Source: a bacterium (lineage in GTDB: Bacteria > Actinomycetota > Acidimicrobiia > Acidimicrobiales > CATQHL01). From it: a stretch of DNA of 43,245 nucleotides. This document shows positions 35,154-43,245 of this stretch, in pieces. The stretch spans positions 1 through 43,245 of the forward strand of contig JAPOVS010000017.1 of NCBI GenBank assembly GCA_026708055.1, given 5' to 3'. A program made the translations under genes and the position numbers. Numbering within the stretch: position 1 is the first letter of the stretch; the number at the start of each line of letters is the position of its first letter. A model generated the notes under the pieces. The model searched no databases. It was not told the DNA's origin and saw nothing but the letters and a program-made list of their open reading frames with translations.

Positions 35154-36318
35154 TGAGCATGTCGAGCACACTCTCAGCAATGGCTTGACCCAGCAGCGGC
35201 GGCACGGCATTACCAATCTGCTTCGCGATCTGAGTCCGTGTCCCAGAGAATGAGAAGTCGTCGTCGAACGACTGAAGCCTTGCCCCCTCGCGCAGGGTGA
35301 GCGCCCGGTCCTGGAAGGGATGAATGCACTTGTTGGAAGCGGGATGTACGAAGTTGACCGTCAGGGTAACAGCTGGCTCGTCGGGATCCAATCGCGAATA
35401 GCACGAGGAGAATCCCGACGAGATCAGGTGTTGCGGCACAGAGCTGATGTTCGAGCCAGCGTGTCGGATGATCTCTAGCATCCGCTTGGTGTGATCGGTT
35501 GCTACATGTAACTCAAGACGCGGGGCGCGTCGGCGGCGGGCTGCTTGATAGTCGTTCTGCGGTAGAAGTTCATACTCGTCGGCCGTCTGGCCGGCGCCCA
35601 CCGGGGGGAGGTCCCCAATCCCTTCCATGACGGTGAGCGCCTCTGGCAACTTGGGCTCGTCACACGCGAACAGGCCGAGTTGCTCGGTCGGCGTCGAAGG
35701 TTCGAGTCGTCGTGTCCGATCACGGATCCCGATCGTCCTGAATTCGCCGGTGTGGGTAGGGGAGGGAAACCGAGCGCGAACTCCGTGCTGCCCGCCGATC
35801 ATCACGAGGCGCTCCCTCTTCTGAGGAACGCCGAAGTGGGCGGCATTGACTATCCGCCAATCCGATGTATAGCCGAGCCCGCCGAAGCACTGCTGTATCT
35901 GTTCGATGGTGGCCCCCCGGTTGTGGGTCGCCAGACCCACGACGTTCTCCATCACGAACACCCGGGGCCTGAAATAGTTGACGTAGCCGGCGAATTCCTC
36001 GAAGAGCGAGTTGCGCGGGTCGTCCTCCGACGCAGACCGAAACGGCCGGATCGAGGAGAAGCCCTGGCACGGCGGCCCGCCTACGATGACATCGACCTCG
36101 CCGCGCCCCAACCCGGTGCGGCGGGAGACCTCCCCGAGCCGCACGTCGCGCACATCGGCCGCCAACGCGACGGCCTGCGAGTGATTGAGCCGGAAGGTCT
36201 CCACCGCAACCGGTAGCACGTCGATGCCGAACACGACGCCGAATGCGCCGGCGTTCTCGAACCCCTTCGAGAACCCGCCGGTTCCACAGAACAAGTCCAT
36301 CACCTTCATGCGCGCCAT
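35149..36318 (-). CDS. DNA (cytosine-5-)-methyltransferase
   Basis: This 389-aa type II C5 methyltransferase would protect host DNA from the divergent nuclease. Motif I VMDLFCGTGGFSKGF, motif IV VGGPPCQGFSS (catalytic Cys), motif VI VMENV, motif VIII PQKRERLVMIGG and motif X KQIGNAVPPLLG are all present. The variable target-recognition region between VIII and IX (about residues 190-310) should set the sequence recognised, which cannot be read off. I chose ATG 36318 (MARMKVMDLF) because AGGTGG lies about 8 nt upstream; ATG 36309 is the alternative. The gene is divergent from the HTH-nuclease fusion with 91 bp between. Confidence 0.93.
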   Translation of the reverse strand: MARMKVMDLFCGTGGFSKGFENAGAFGVVFGIDVLPVAVETFRLNHSQAVALAADVRDVRLGEVSRRTGLGRGEVDVIVGGPPCQGFSSIRPFRSASEDDPRNSLFEEFAGYVNYFRPRVFVMENVVGLATHNRGATIEQIQQCFGGLGYTSDWRIVNAAHFGVPQKRERLVMIGGQHGVRARFPSPTHTGEFRTIGIRDRTRRLEPSTPTEQLGLFACDEPKLPEALTVMEGIGDLPPVGAGQTADEYELLPQNDYQAARRRRAPRLELHVATDHTKRMLEIIRHAGSNISSVPQHLISSGFSSCYSRLDPDEPAVTLTVNFVHPASNKCIHPFQDRALTLREGARLQSFDDDFSFSGTRTQIAKQIGNAVPPLLGQAIAESVLDMLK

Positions 36319-36357
36319 CCGAGGCCACCTCCCTTCTGTAGGGGCGTATTGCCGGGG

Positions 36358-36390
36358 GAGACTATAGTCTCTGACTTGGGTCCTGCGCAA
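36358..36390 (-). promoter_or_regulatory. C-box-like palindrome overlapping a methyltransferase promoter
   Basis: GAGACTATAGTCTC (36358-36371) is a perfect 14-bp palindrome containing GACT-AT-AGTC. Controller proteins of type II restriction-modification systems bind GACTnnnAGTC boxes, so this is a one-base-shorter version. Reading the minus strand, TTGCGC (36390-36385) and TATAGT (36366-36361) make a promoter with an 18-nt spacer; the -10 lies inside the palindrome. The HTH domain of the divergent gene product is the obvious candidate to bind and repress here. Confidence 0.6.
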
Positions 36391-36409
36391 GCACCTACGA
36401 TCCTATGTC

Positions 36410-37312
36410 GTGGGTGAGACAGCACCCGGGGATCCTGCAGACGAGGCAGCGAGAACCCTCGCCCGCGCCGTGGGCGCAGTCGTCGCTCGTCTCCGACGCG
36501 AACGCGGGTGGTCGCTTGAAGACCTAGCGGACGAAGCGGGCAGGCACCGTACCTACGTGGGACTGATTGAGAGGGGCGAACGGCACCTGAGCGTCGCAAC
36601 AGCCTTTCGCATCTCACAAGCTCTCGGACTCTCCCTCTCAGAACTCATCGACCTCGCTGCGGCACAGGCGTCAGGCACCGTCGACCCGGTCCGCTTTCCC
36701 AGAAGGATCCCACCACCGAATGCCGCCCGTGGAGCCGAAGCGGTCAAGGCGAGCACCGGACTAACCGAGAGGTGGGTTCCCTCCGCCGTCGAAGCGACCT
36801 ACGAGACGCTAGATCGTATTGACGAGCAACTCGTCAATACCGGCTCAGAGCCTCTTGCCAAGGTCGTCGAACTAGCGAATCTATCAGCGATCGTCGGCAA
36901 CCTTATGCGATCAGCTCTGCAAGGACACTCTGACGGCGCCTATCGGAGCAACGCGCCTCACACCTTTCCAGATCTCGTTTCCGAGTCTGACCGGTTTCAA
37001 GACCTTGAAATCAAGATCGCCCTCGAAGGGAACATGCCCAAGGGTCATCTGCCAAAGCCAGGAGCGCACCTCATCTGCCGTTACGTGCTCGCCGAACGTG
37101 ACGCCACCTACTCCCGCGGAGACCGAGGCCATGTTGTGTGGATTTGGGAGGCTAGACTCGGAGAGTTGTCCAGACACGACTTCAACACATCCAACACTCC
37201 TAGCGACTCAGGCAAGACGGCAGTTGTAAAGGCTGACTCCCTCTACCGGCTCACTTGCGTCTATTACGACGAGCGTTTCCTTCCCCTAGCCAAACCTCGT
37301 TCAGGACACTAG
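36410..37312 (+). CDS. XRE-type HTH fused to a PD-(D/E)xK nuclease-like domain, probable restriction enzyme
   Basis: Residues 16-82 of this 300-aa protein are an XRE/Cro-type helix-turn-helix: VVARLRRERGWSLEDLADEA, then HRTYVGLIERGERHLSVATA, as in restriction-modification controller proteins. Residues about 115-300 look like a type II restriction enzyme: PHTFPDLV (Asp188), then 11 residues later LEIKIALEGN (Glu200, Lys202), a PD-x(n)-ExK active site, followed by KGHLPKPGAHLICRYVLA. The nuclease call rests on this motif and on the divergent C5 methyltransferase; I cannot name the specificity. The GTG at 36410 lacks a clear ribosome site, so a leaderless message is possible. Base composition is lower in GC than the catabolic genes. 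Confidence 0.75.
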   Translation: MGETAPGDPADEAARTLARAVGAVVARLRRERGWSLEDLADEAGRHRTYVGLIERGERHLSVATAFRISQALGLSLSELIDLAAAQASGTVDPVRFPRRIPPPNAARGAEAVKASTGLTERWVPSAVEATYETLDRIDEQLVNTGSEPLAKVVELANLSAIVGNLMRSALQGHSDGAYRSNAPHTFPDLVSESDRFQDLEIKIALEGNMPKGHLPKPGAHLICRYVLAERDATYSRGDRGHVVWIWEARLGELSRHDFNTSNTPSDSGKTAVVKADSLYRLTCVYYDERFLPLAKPRSGH

Positions 37313-37329
37313 TTGAAGCGGAGATCAGA

Positions 37330-39101
37330 ATGAGCGATGTTCAGGTTGCACTTGAGCAGCGTGAAGTTCGACAAGCATTTGAGAGCGTCGGAGATGGCCC
37401 GTGGACGACTCTCTATGAGTCCTGGGAGGGAAGGGACGGGTTCAGGCTGCTAGTGGTAGTGCTCGCTCCGAAGAAGCGGAGATCCGATATCCTCTTGGAC
37501 CACGTTCATCTCCCACCTCTTGACTTTGGCGCTCCAGGCTTCGTGGAGTCGTACAGGAGCGGCCGCAAACAACGGAAGTACCTGAGATTCGGCGGCGACG
37601 AGGGATATGAGCCCCTCGTGATCCTTCAAGACCACTACCCCGTGCGTCCTCGTATGCTGCCGCAGCTTAGCGAAGAGTTCCGGCTCTACCACAACCTGTG
37701 GGCCAGCTAGGAGGGAACGGAGTGCATCAAGGTCAACTCCGATGGCTCTGAAGAGATCGCCGCTAAGATTACTCCGGACTCCGCAAAGGTCCGGACGAAG
37801 TTCGTCCGGCAGTTTCAGGCAGGCAGACAACTGGATCAGTGCTGAGGCTTAGCTCAATGACTTAGAGGGTGCGCGGATAGGCTCTGAACAGGGGATTTGC
37901 TATTCGTCTGGCGAACCTGTTTGTGCTGGTGGCGAGCGGCGAAGCATGCCGGATCGGTGTCTCTGGGGCGGTGCTGATCACCTATCCGCGCACGCTCTTA
38001 CGTCGATGACCCCAGAGAAGTAGCCCAAATCGGTGAGATAGCCCCTCGCCTGGGCCGGAGCGACATGAGTCTCAGCATCTACGTGTCGACGGAGGCTCGG
38101 GGCAGCAAGATGCCTTCTTCAAGCCTGTACGGCAGGAAGGTGCTGAAGGCTCCCCCTCGGACCAAGGCTGGCATCTGGCCCTTCGATAAGCAAGAGAAGA
38201 GAATCTACCACGAGTTCATCATCGCCGAGAATTCTGACGGCGAGCCTGTTGAGCACACCTGTAACCCCGATCACCTTGCCAACAACTTCGGGGCAAACCC
38301 GGACGCGCCCCACTACCTGACGCCCGTCTATTTTCGCCGTGAGGTTCTTCAGCGCTATTACGAGTTCCCCGAGAAGTTCTCGATCGAAGCAAGCTACCTG
38401 TCCTGCGGCGGCCTCTGGGGCCTATCCATCGACAACGACCACCCCGACCATGTGATGGTCTTTCTGGGTGACCTCGGACGAGATCTTCCCGAGTCGGAAC
38501 GACCCTACTGGCGAACCTTCAACATAGCACCAATCGGCAGACCGAGCCGAACGGCGATCAGGCGGTCGCTCTTCGCTCTACCCACCGCTCCAGAAGCTCC
38601 CGACCTGAGATTCAAGTCGGCATATCGACTGTTCAAAACGGAATGGCAAAACAGTTTAGCTGGCCACTATTTCAAGAGCCCAAGCCCGACGACGCCCACG
38701 TTATTCAGCGGCTTCGCATCCCGCTCAACAGTAGTCAACCGGAATTCGAAGACCAAATCGTCAGCTTGACCAAGCTCATGGTCGATGCCCTGAACGAAAG
38801 GGAGATTCAGAAGCTGCTTCCCGACCGACAGCCGAACGAGAAGGGCATCAGCAAGCTGGAACGATGGATGCGCCAAGAGCAGTATCCTTTCGTTGAGCGC
38901 GACATTGCGTTCCTGAGACGACTTCAACGTCTCCGCAGCAAGCTCGCAGCGCACCGCAAGGGTGCCGACTACACCCAGGTACTTGCGGACGAGGATGTCA
39001 ATGCCGACCCCATCCAAGAAGTCGCCAACATGCTCTGCGACGCTGAACGCCTGCTGTATAGCCTGGCCTCTCACGCTAAAATTGACCTGAAAAAATACTG
39101 A
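37330..39101 (+). pseudogene. Decayed large gene of unknown function next to the R-M system
   Basis: The ATG at 37330 (MSDVQVALEQREVRQAFESV) opens 126 codons ending in TAG at 37708-37710. The same frame continues as convincing protein (ECIKVNSDGSEEIAAKI, VRTKFVRQFQAGRQL) to a TGA at 37843. After a MITE, coding resumes (YVDDPREVAQIGEIAPRLG, through MSLSIYVSTEARG at 38065, to RLFKTEWQN near 38650) in a frame one base off that of the first part. It then shifts again to the frame starting near 38643 (FSWPLFQEPKPDDAHVIQRL to the stop at 39101). Lesions: an amber codon, an apparent frameshift near 37820-37840, the MITE, and a frameshift at an AAAA run (38648-38651). Joined, it would be roughly 540-550 aa. 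I do not recognise the family. Confidence 0.75.
37865..37997. mobile_element. 133-bp MITE with 17-bp terminal inverted repeats
   Basis: The left end GAGGGTGCGCGGATAGG (37865-37881) is the inverse of the right end CCTATCCGCGCACGCTC (37981-37997) with one mismatch. TTA flanks both sides (37862-37864 and 37998-38000), a likely 3-bp target duplication as made by some IS5-group transposases. The 99-bp interior has no reading frame of note. The element sits inside the decayed gene and would rely on a transposase encoded elsewhere. Confidence 0.8.
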
Positions 39102-39248
39102 AGACCCGGCTGACCCCCACAGCAGACACATCTGGATCGGCGCTGAACCGCCAGTCAGCGGTTCCATATGGCTGTAGTCTGAGCGGCCCGAGTGCCGGGC
39201 CGCCTGCAGGCCCGGGGCCGCGACACGTCGCAGACAGGAACACCCACT

Positions 39249-39947
39249 ATGAGCAGCTCCGCAGACGAGACCTCCTCCAACGTGACCGGCGACATCGTCA
39301 CCGCCTGCCGGGCGCTCGCCGCCAACGGCTGTGACACCGGCATCGGTGGCCATGTGAGCGTCCGCGCCCCCGGCGAGGAGGCGCTGTGGATCAACGCCTT
39401 CGACCGGACGCTGGGCGAGGTGGGCCGTGACGACGTCATGAAGCTCGACTACGAGGGCAACCTGCTGGCGGGCAACCGCTTCGTGAGCCCCGGCTGGGAG
39501 TTCCACGCCGGGATCTACGGCCAGCGCCCCGACGTGAACTCCATCGTGCACACGCACTCGTTCTGGGTCTGCGCCCTGGCCTCGATGGCGCGACCGCTGA
39601 AGATGCGCCACAACCTCTGCACGCTCTTCTACCAGGACCAGGTCATGAGCCCCGACGATCATTTCGACTCCATCGGACCGGTGATCGGCGACTGCTCGAC
39701 GGTGCTCATCCCGTGGCACGGGGGAATCACCGTCGGGCGCAGCCTGCCCCGTGCGGCGGCCCTGCACGTCACCCTCGACCAGATGGCCCGGTTGGACGTC
39801 ACGCTGGAGCCGACCGGGGCCCCCGAGCTCCCCGAGGAGGCTCGGCTGCCGATGCGCAAGCTCATCGACGAGGTGGCCGGCTACCTGGAGCAGACCTGGG
39901 ACCTGATGGTCCGTCAAGCGGCCGACTACCGCCACCGCGGAGTCTGA
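39249..39947 (+). CDS. Class II aldolase/adducin family protein
   Basis: This 232-aa protein has the family's zinc site: IVHTHSFW (two His), a third His in LIPWHGGITVG, and a Glu in GWEFHAGIYG. The N-terminal half has IVTACRALAANGCDTGIGGHVSVR, the usual substrate-phosphate loop region. Members split or epimerise sugar phosphates (fuculose, ribulose) or act as decarboxylases and dehydratases on other carbonyls; the catabolic setting leaves the reaction open. ATG 39249 gives MSSSADETSSN; AGGAAC is a weak ribosome site. It is the first gene after the restriction-modification island. Confidence 0.87.
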   Translation: MSSSADETSSNVTGDIVTACRALAANGCDTGIGGHVSVRAPGEEALWINAFDRTLGEVGRDDVMKLDYEGNLLAGNRFVSPGWEFHAGIYGQRPDVNSIVHTHSFWVCALASMARPLKMRHNLCTLFYQDQVMSPDDHFDSIGPVIGDCSTVLIPWHGGITVGRSLPRAAALHVTLDQMARLDVTLEPTGAPELPEEARLPMRKLIDEVAGYLEQTWDLMVRQAADYRHRGV

Positions 39948-40000
39948 GCGACACCAGGCGCTCGCACCGGATCCCGACCCCACCCGAGGAGGCCCGAGCC

Positions 40001-40126
40001 ATGACAGCCGTCGCCGCAGCCGGACCGGACATCCTGTCGCCGGAATCCGACGCGGACCCGTACCCGTTCTACGCCGGGATGCGGGAGCGCTACCCGCTGT
40101 ACCGCCGCGATTTCCTGCTCGGCTGA
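40001..40126 (+). pseudogene. Truncated cytochrome P450 N-terminus
   Basis: An ATG with a strong GAGGAGG (39986-39992) opens only 41 codons: MTAVAAAGPDILSPESDADP, then YPFYAGMRERYPLYRRDFLLG and a TGA. DPYPFYAGMRERYP matches the N-terminal strand of bacterial P450s, including the one at 32243 (DPYPIFAELRHRQP). The rest of the P450 is missing, and an isochorismatase-like gene starts 18 bp later. It is probably a deletion remnant, though the intact start signal means the peptide may still be made and may couple translation to the next gene. Confidence 0.7.
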
Positions 40127-40144
40127 AGACCCACCCGGAGTAGC

Positions 40145-40861
40145 GTGCAGGGCACAAGCGACTCGGGCGAGGTGAACAGCGAGGCCCGGCGCGCCGCCGA
40201 GCGTCTCTCCCGCGTGAAGCCGCTGTGGAGCCTGGCCGAGAAGGTGGCGCCGGCCCACACCGCCCTCGTCGTGGTCGACGTGCAGAACGACTTCTGCTCG
40301 CCCGAGGGGATGATGAGCGCCGAGGGGCTCGACGTCAGTTCGGCGGTGACCACGGCGCAGCGGCTGGAGGGCTTCATCGCCTCGGCCCGGCGGGCCGGCG
40401 TGCTGGTGGTGTTCGTGCGCAGCGTCCTCTCCAGCGACGACAACCGCTACCTCAGCGACGTGATCCTGGAGCAGGCCACCCGGCGCCGCGCCGGCAGCTA
40501 CACGCTGCGGCCGGTCTGCATGGACGGGTCCTTCGGCGGCGACTACTACGGCAACGTGCGGCCCGCTCCCGGTGACCCCGTCGTCACCAAGCACCGCTAC
40601 AGCGCTTTCCTGCGCACCGACCTGGAGACGATCCTGCGCACCGCCGGCATCCGCACGGTCGTGCTGGCCGGGGTGGCCACCAACGTGTGCGTCGAGACCA
40701 CCGCACGCGACGCCTTCATGCGCGACCTCTACGTGGTGCTCGCCTCCGACGGCAGCGCCGCCTACAGCGACGCCGAGCACGAGGCCACCCTCACCACCAT
40801 CGACCGCTTCTTCGGCCAGATCGCCTCCATAGCCGAGCTCACCGCCGCCTGGAACCGGTAG
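40145..40861 (+). CDS. Isochorismatase-like cysteine hydrolase
   Basis: This 238-aa protein has the family's catalytic triad: Asp45 in VVVDVQNDF, Lys149 in VTKHRYSAF and Cys182 in GVATNVCVETTARDAF. The family hydrolyses amides (nicotinamide, carbamoyl compounds, biuret), vinyl ethers or ureido compounds. Substrate unknown. The 30-residue N-terminal extension before the core is longer than in nicotinamidases and is like those of ureidoacrylate/N-carbamoyl hydrolases. The GTG at 40145 is the furthest in-frame start after the truncated P450; other starts are possible. A hairpin repeat follows the stop directly. Confidence 0.88.
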   Translation: MQGTSDSGEVNSEARRAAERLSRVKPLWSLAEKVAPAHTALVVVDVQNDFCSPEGMMSAEGLDVSSAVTTAQRLEGFIASARRAGVLVVFVRSVLSSDDNRYLSDVILEQATRRRAGSYTLRPVCMDGSFGGDYYGNVRPAPGDPVVTKHRYSAFLRTDLETILRTAGIRTVVLAGVATNVCVETTARDAFMRDLYVVLASDGSAAYSDAEHEATLTTIDRFFGQIASIAELTAAWNR

Positions 40862-41207
40862 CGACAGCCTGGATTCCGGCCTTCGCCGGAATGACGAGTC
40901 AGCGAGGGTGGCGACACCGGGGGGCGGCGCCGGATCGATTTCGCCAGACGACCCGCCGACGGCCACCGGCGGCTCCGCCCGGACAACCGCAGGACGGCGA
41001 GGGAGAGCGGCCGGGGGCCGATTCGCGACGCCTTGCGCCCGCGCGGAATGAGCGAACAGCACCCAGGCGGCCCCGACCGGACAACCGCGAATCCGCGAGG
41101 TTGGGAACCGTTCTTATTGTTGAGTCTTTTGGTCGGGAATCCGGTAGCCTGCTCCGGTCGGCCGACGGCCGGCGCAGAATTCGCACCGGAGAACCGGAGG
41201 ATCACTC
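40862..41207. repeat. Gene-free interval with three hairpin repeats and the carbonic anhydrase leader
   Basis: An intact GGATTCC-type hairpin (ATTCCGGC 40873-40880, loop CTTC, GCCGGAAT 40885-40892) lies 11 bp after the upstream stop. A copy of the CGATTTCGCCAGACG repeat type spans about 40918-40985, and a PAL-1 copy spans about 40998-41086 (GATTCGCGACGCCTTGCGCC and later GAGCGAAC). Then an AT-richer stretch (41108-41135) and TAGCCT (41145-41150) may hold the promoter of the carbonic anhydrase gene, whose ribosome site is GGAGG at 41196-41200. Confidence 0.7.
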
Positions 41208-41702
41208 ATGTCCGAGACAGCAACGATGCTCGAAGCCAACGCCGCCTACGTCGACGGCTTCAGCGAGGGCAACAAGCCCATGCCCCCCGCCCGCGGCGTG
41301 GCCGCGGTGGTCTGCATGGACGCCCGCATCCACCCGTCGGAGATGCTGGGCCTGACCCTCGGCGACGCGCACGTGATCCGCAACGCCGGCGGGCGGGTTT
41401 CCGATGACGCCATCCGCTCGCTCATCATCTCCTCGACCCTGCTGGGCACCAAAGAGTTCATCGTCGTGCACCACACCGACTGCGGGATGCTCACGTTCTC
41501 CAACGACGACCTGCGGGGCATCCTGGCCGAGCGGCGCGGCAGCGACGCCGGCGACATCGACTTCCTGCCCTTCGGCAACCTCGAGCAGAGCGTCCGCGAT
41601 GACATCGCGACCATCCGGGCCAGCGCTCACCTCGACCAGTCGATCCCCGTGCGGGGGTTCATCTACGACGTGGACACCGGCGCACTCCACGAGGTGAACT
41701 GA
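41208..41702 (+). CDS. Beta-class carbonic anhydrase-like protein
   Basis: This 164-aa protein has the zinc site of beta-carbonic anhydrases: Cys36-x-Asp-x-Arg in VVCMDARIHPS, and His89-x2-Cys92 in VVHHTDCGM. HVIRNAGGRVSDDAIRSL is the conserved dimer-contact segment. It would interconvert CO2 and bicarbonate; close relatives also act on CS2 or COS, so hydration of those compounds cannot be excluded. The size is on the short side, as in the Rv1284-like group. GGAGG lies 7 nt before the ATG. Confidence 0.9.
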   Translation: MSETATMLEANAAYVDGFSEGNKPMPPARGVAAVVCMDARIHPSEMLGLTLGDAHVIRNAGGRVSDDAIRSLIISSTLLGTKEFIVVHHTDCGMLTFSNDDLRGILAERRGSDAGDIDFLPFGNLEQSVRDDIATIRASAHLDQSIPVRGFIYDVDTGALHEVN

Positions 41703-41773
41703 CACTCGACGGCGCCGCCGACCCACACCCCCAGTGTTTCGAGCGGCGGGGCGGATGCGACTACCTTTGCCTC

Positions 41774-43245
<1,472 letters not shown>

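Noticed and set aside
38643-38660. Programmed -1 frameshift at the AAAA run
   Set aside because: The run is short, lacks a canonical slippery heptamer, and the same gene already has a stop, another shift and an insertion, so decay is simpler.
38065-38769. Independent 234-codon gene after the MITE
   Set aside because: Protein-like sequence continues in frame upstream of its ATG to the MITE edge, and its last 40 codons turn to low-quality sequence where the other frame becomes protein-like.

Overview
The window is high-GC bacterial DNA. An actinobacterium is likely, and I lean towards an uncultured member of the Acidimicrobiia. The reasons are the GC-rich third codon positions, frequent GTG starts, the ftsK-ybaK-secA-prfB block, an Lrp-type regulator divergent from ald, and the many SnoaL, LLM, SDR and P450 genes. 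Taxonomy is inference. Both ends cut a gene: a Uma2-like gene on the left and a restriction-type helicase on the right. The right end lies inside a tetranucleotide repeat, as at a broken contig.

Region 1 (1-11.3 kb). A minus-strand series runs ftsK, ybaK-like, secA, prfB, then two overlapping genes of an AbiEii-like nucleotidyltransferase toxin-antitoxin pair, then an orphan hicB. All these genes are 9 to 80 bp apart or overlap. A Dabb-family gene and an amidohydrolase lie upstream and diverge. Region 2 (11.3-14.4 kb). An Lrp/AsnC regulator diverges from alanine dehydrogenase, and a second, diverged copy of the same toxin-antitoxin-like pair follows. Region 3 (14.5-20.1 kb). An SMC-like ATPase and an Mre11/SbcD-like phosphoesterase form an operon. 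It diverges from a standalone AAA ATPase across a repeat-rich intergenic region.

Region 4 (20.3-34.3 kb plus 39.2-41.7 kb). This is a catabolic island: a sugar-type ABC importer whose lipoprotein sits on a long Ala-rich stalk, a MaoC heterodimer-like pair, an LLM oxidoreductase, an acyl-CoA ligase, SnoaL-like proteins, SDRs, a DUF35-thiolase fusion, a P450, a class II aldolase-like protein, an isochorismatase-like hydrolase and a beta-carbonic anhydrase. Several genes are coupled through GTGA overlaps. A palindromic repeat family is scattered through this island. One copy lies inside the open reading frame of the DUF35-thiolase fusion and encodes its interdomain linker.

Region 5 (35.1-39.1 kb). 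An apparently lower-GC restriction-modification island interrupts the catabolic region. It has a C5 cytosine methyltransferase and, divergently, an HTH protein fused to a PD-(D/E)xK nuclease-like domain. Between them lies a perfect GACTATAGTC-centred palindrome that resembles a controller-protein box. Next is a decayed gene with an amber codon, two apparent frameshifts and a 133-bp MITE. At the far right a type III restriction-like helicase runs into a (CAGG)n tract of at least 55 bp.

The points most worth following up are the C-box-like operator with the fused regulator-nuclease, the palindromic repeat with compensating stem changes and its use as a protein linker, the duplicated toxin-antitoxin-like pair, the new-looking MITE, and the tetranucleotide tract in the helicase gene.
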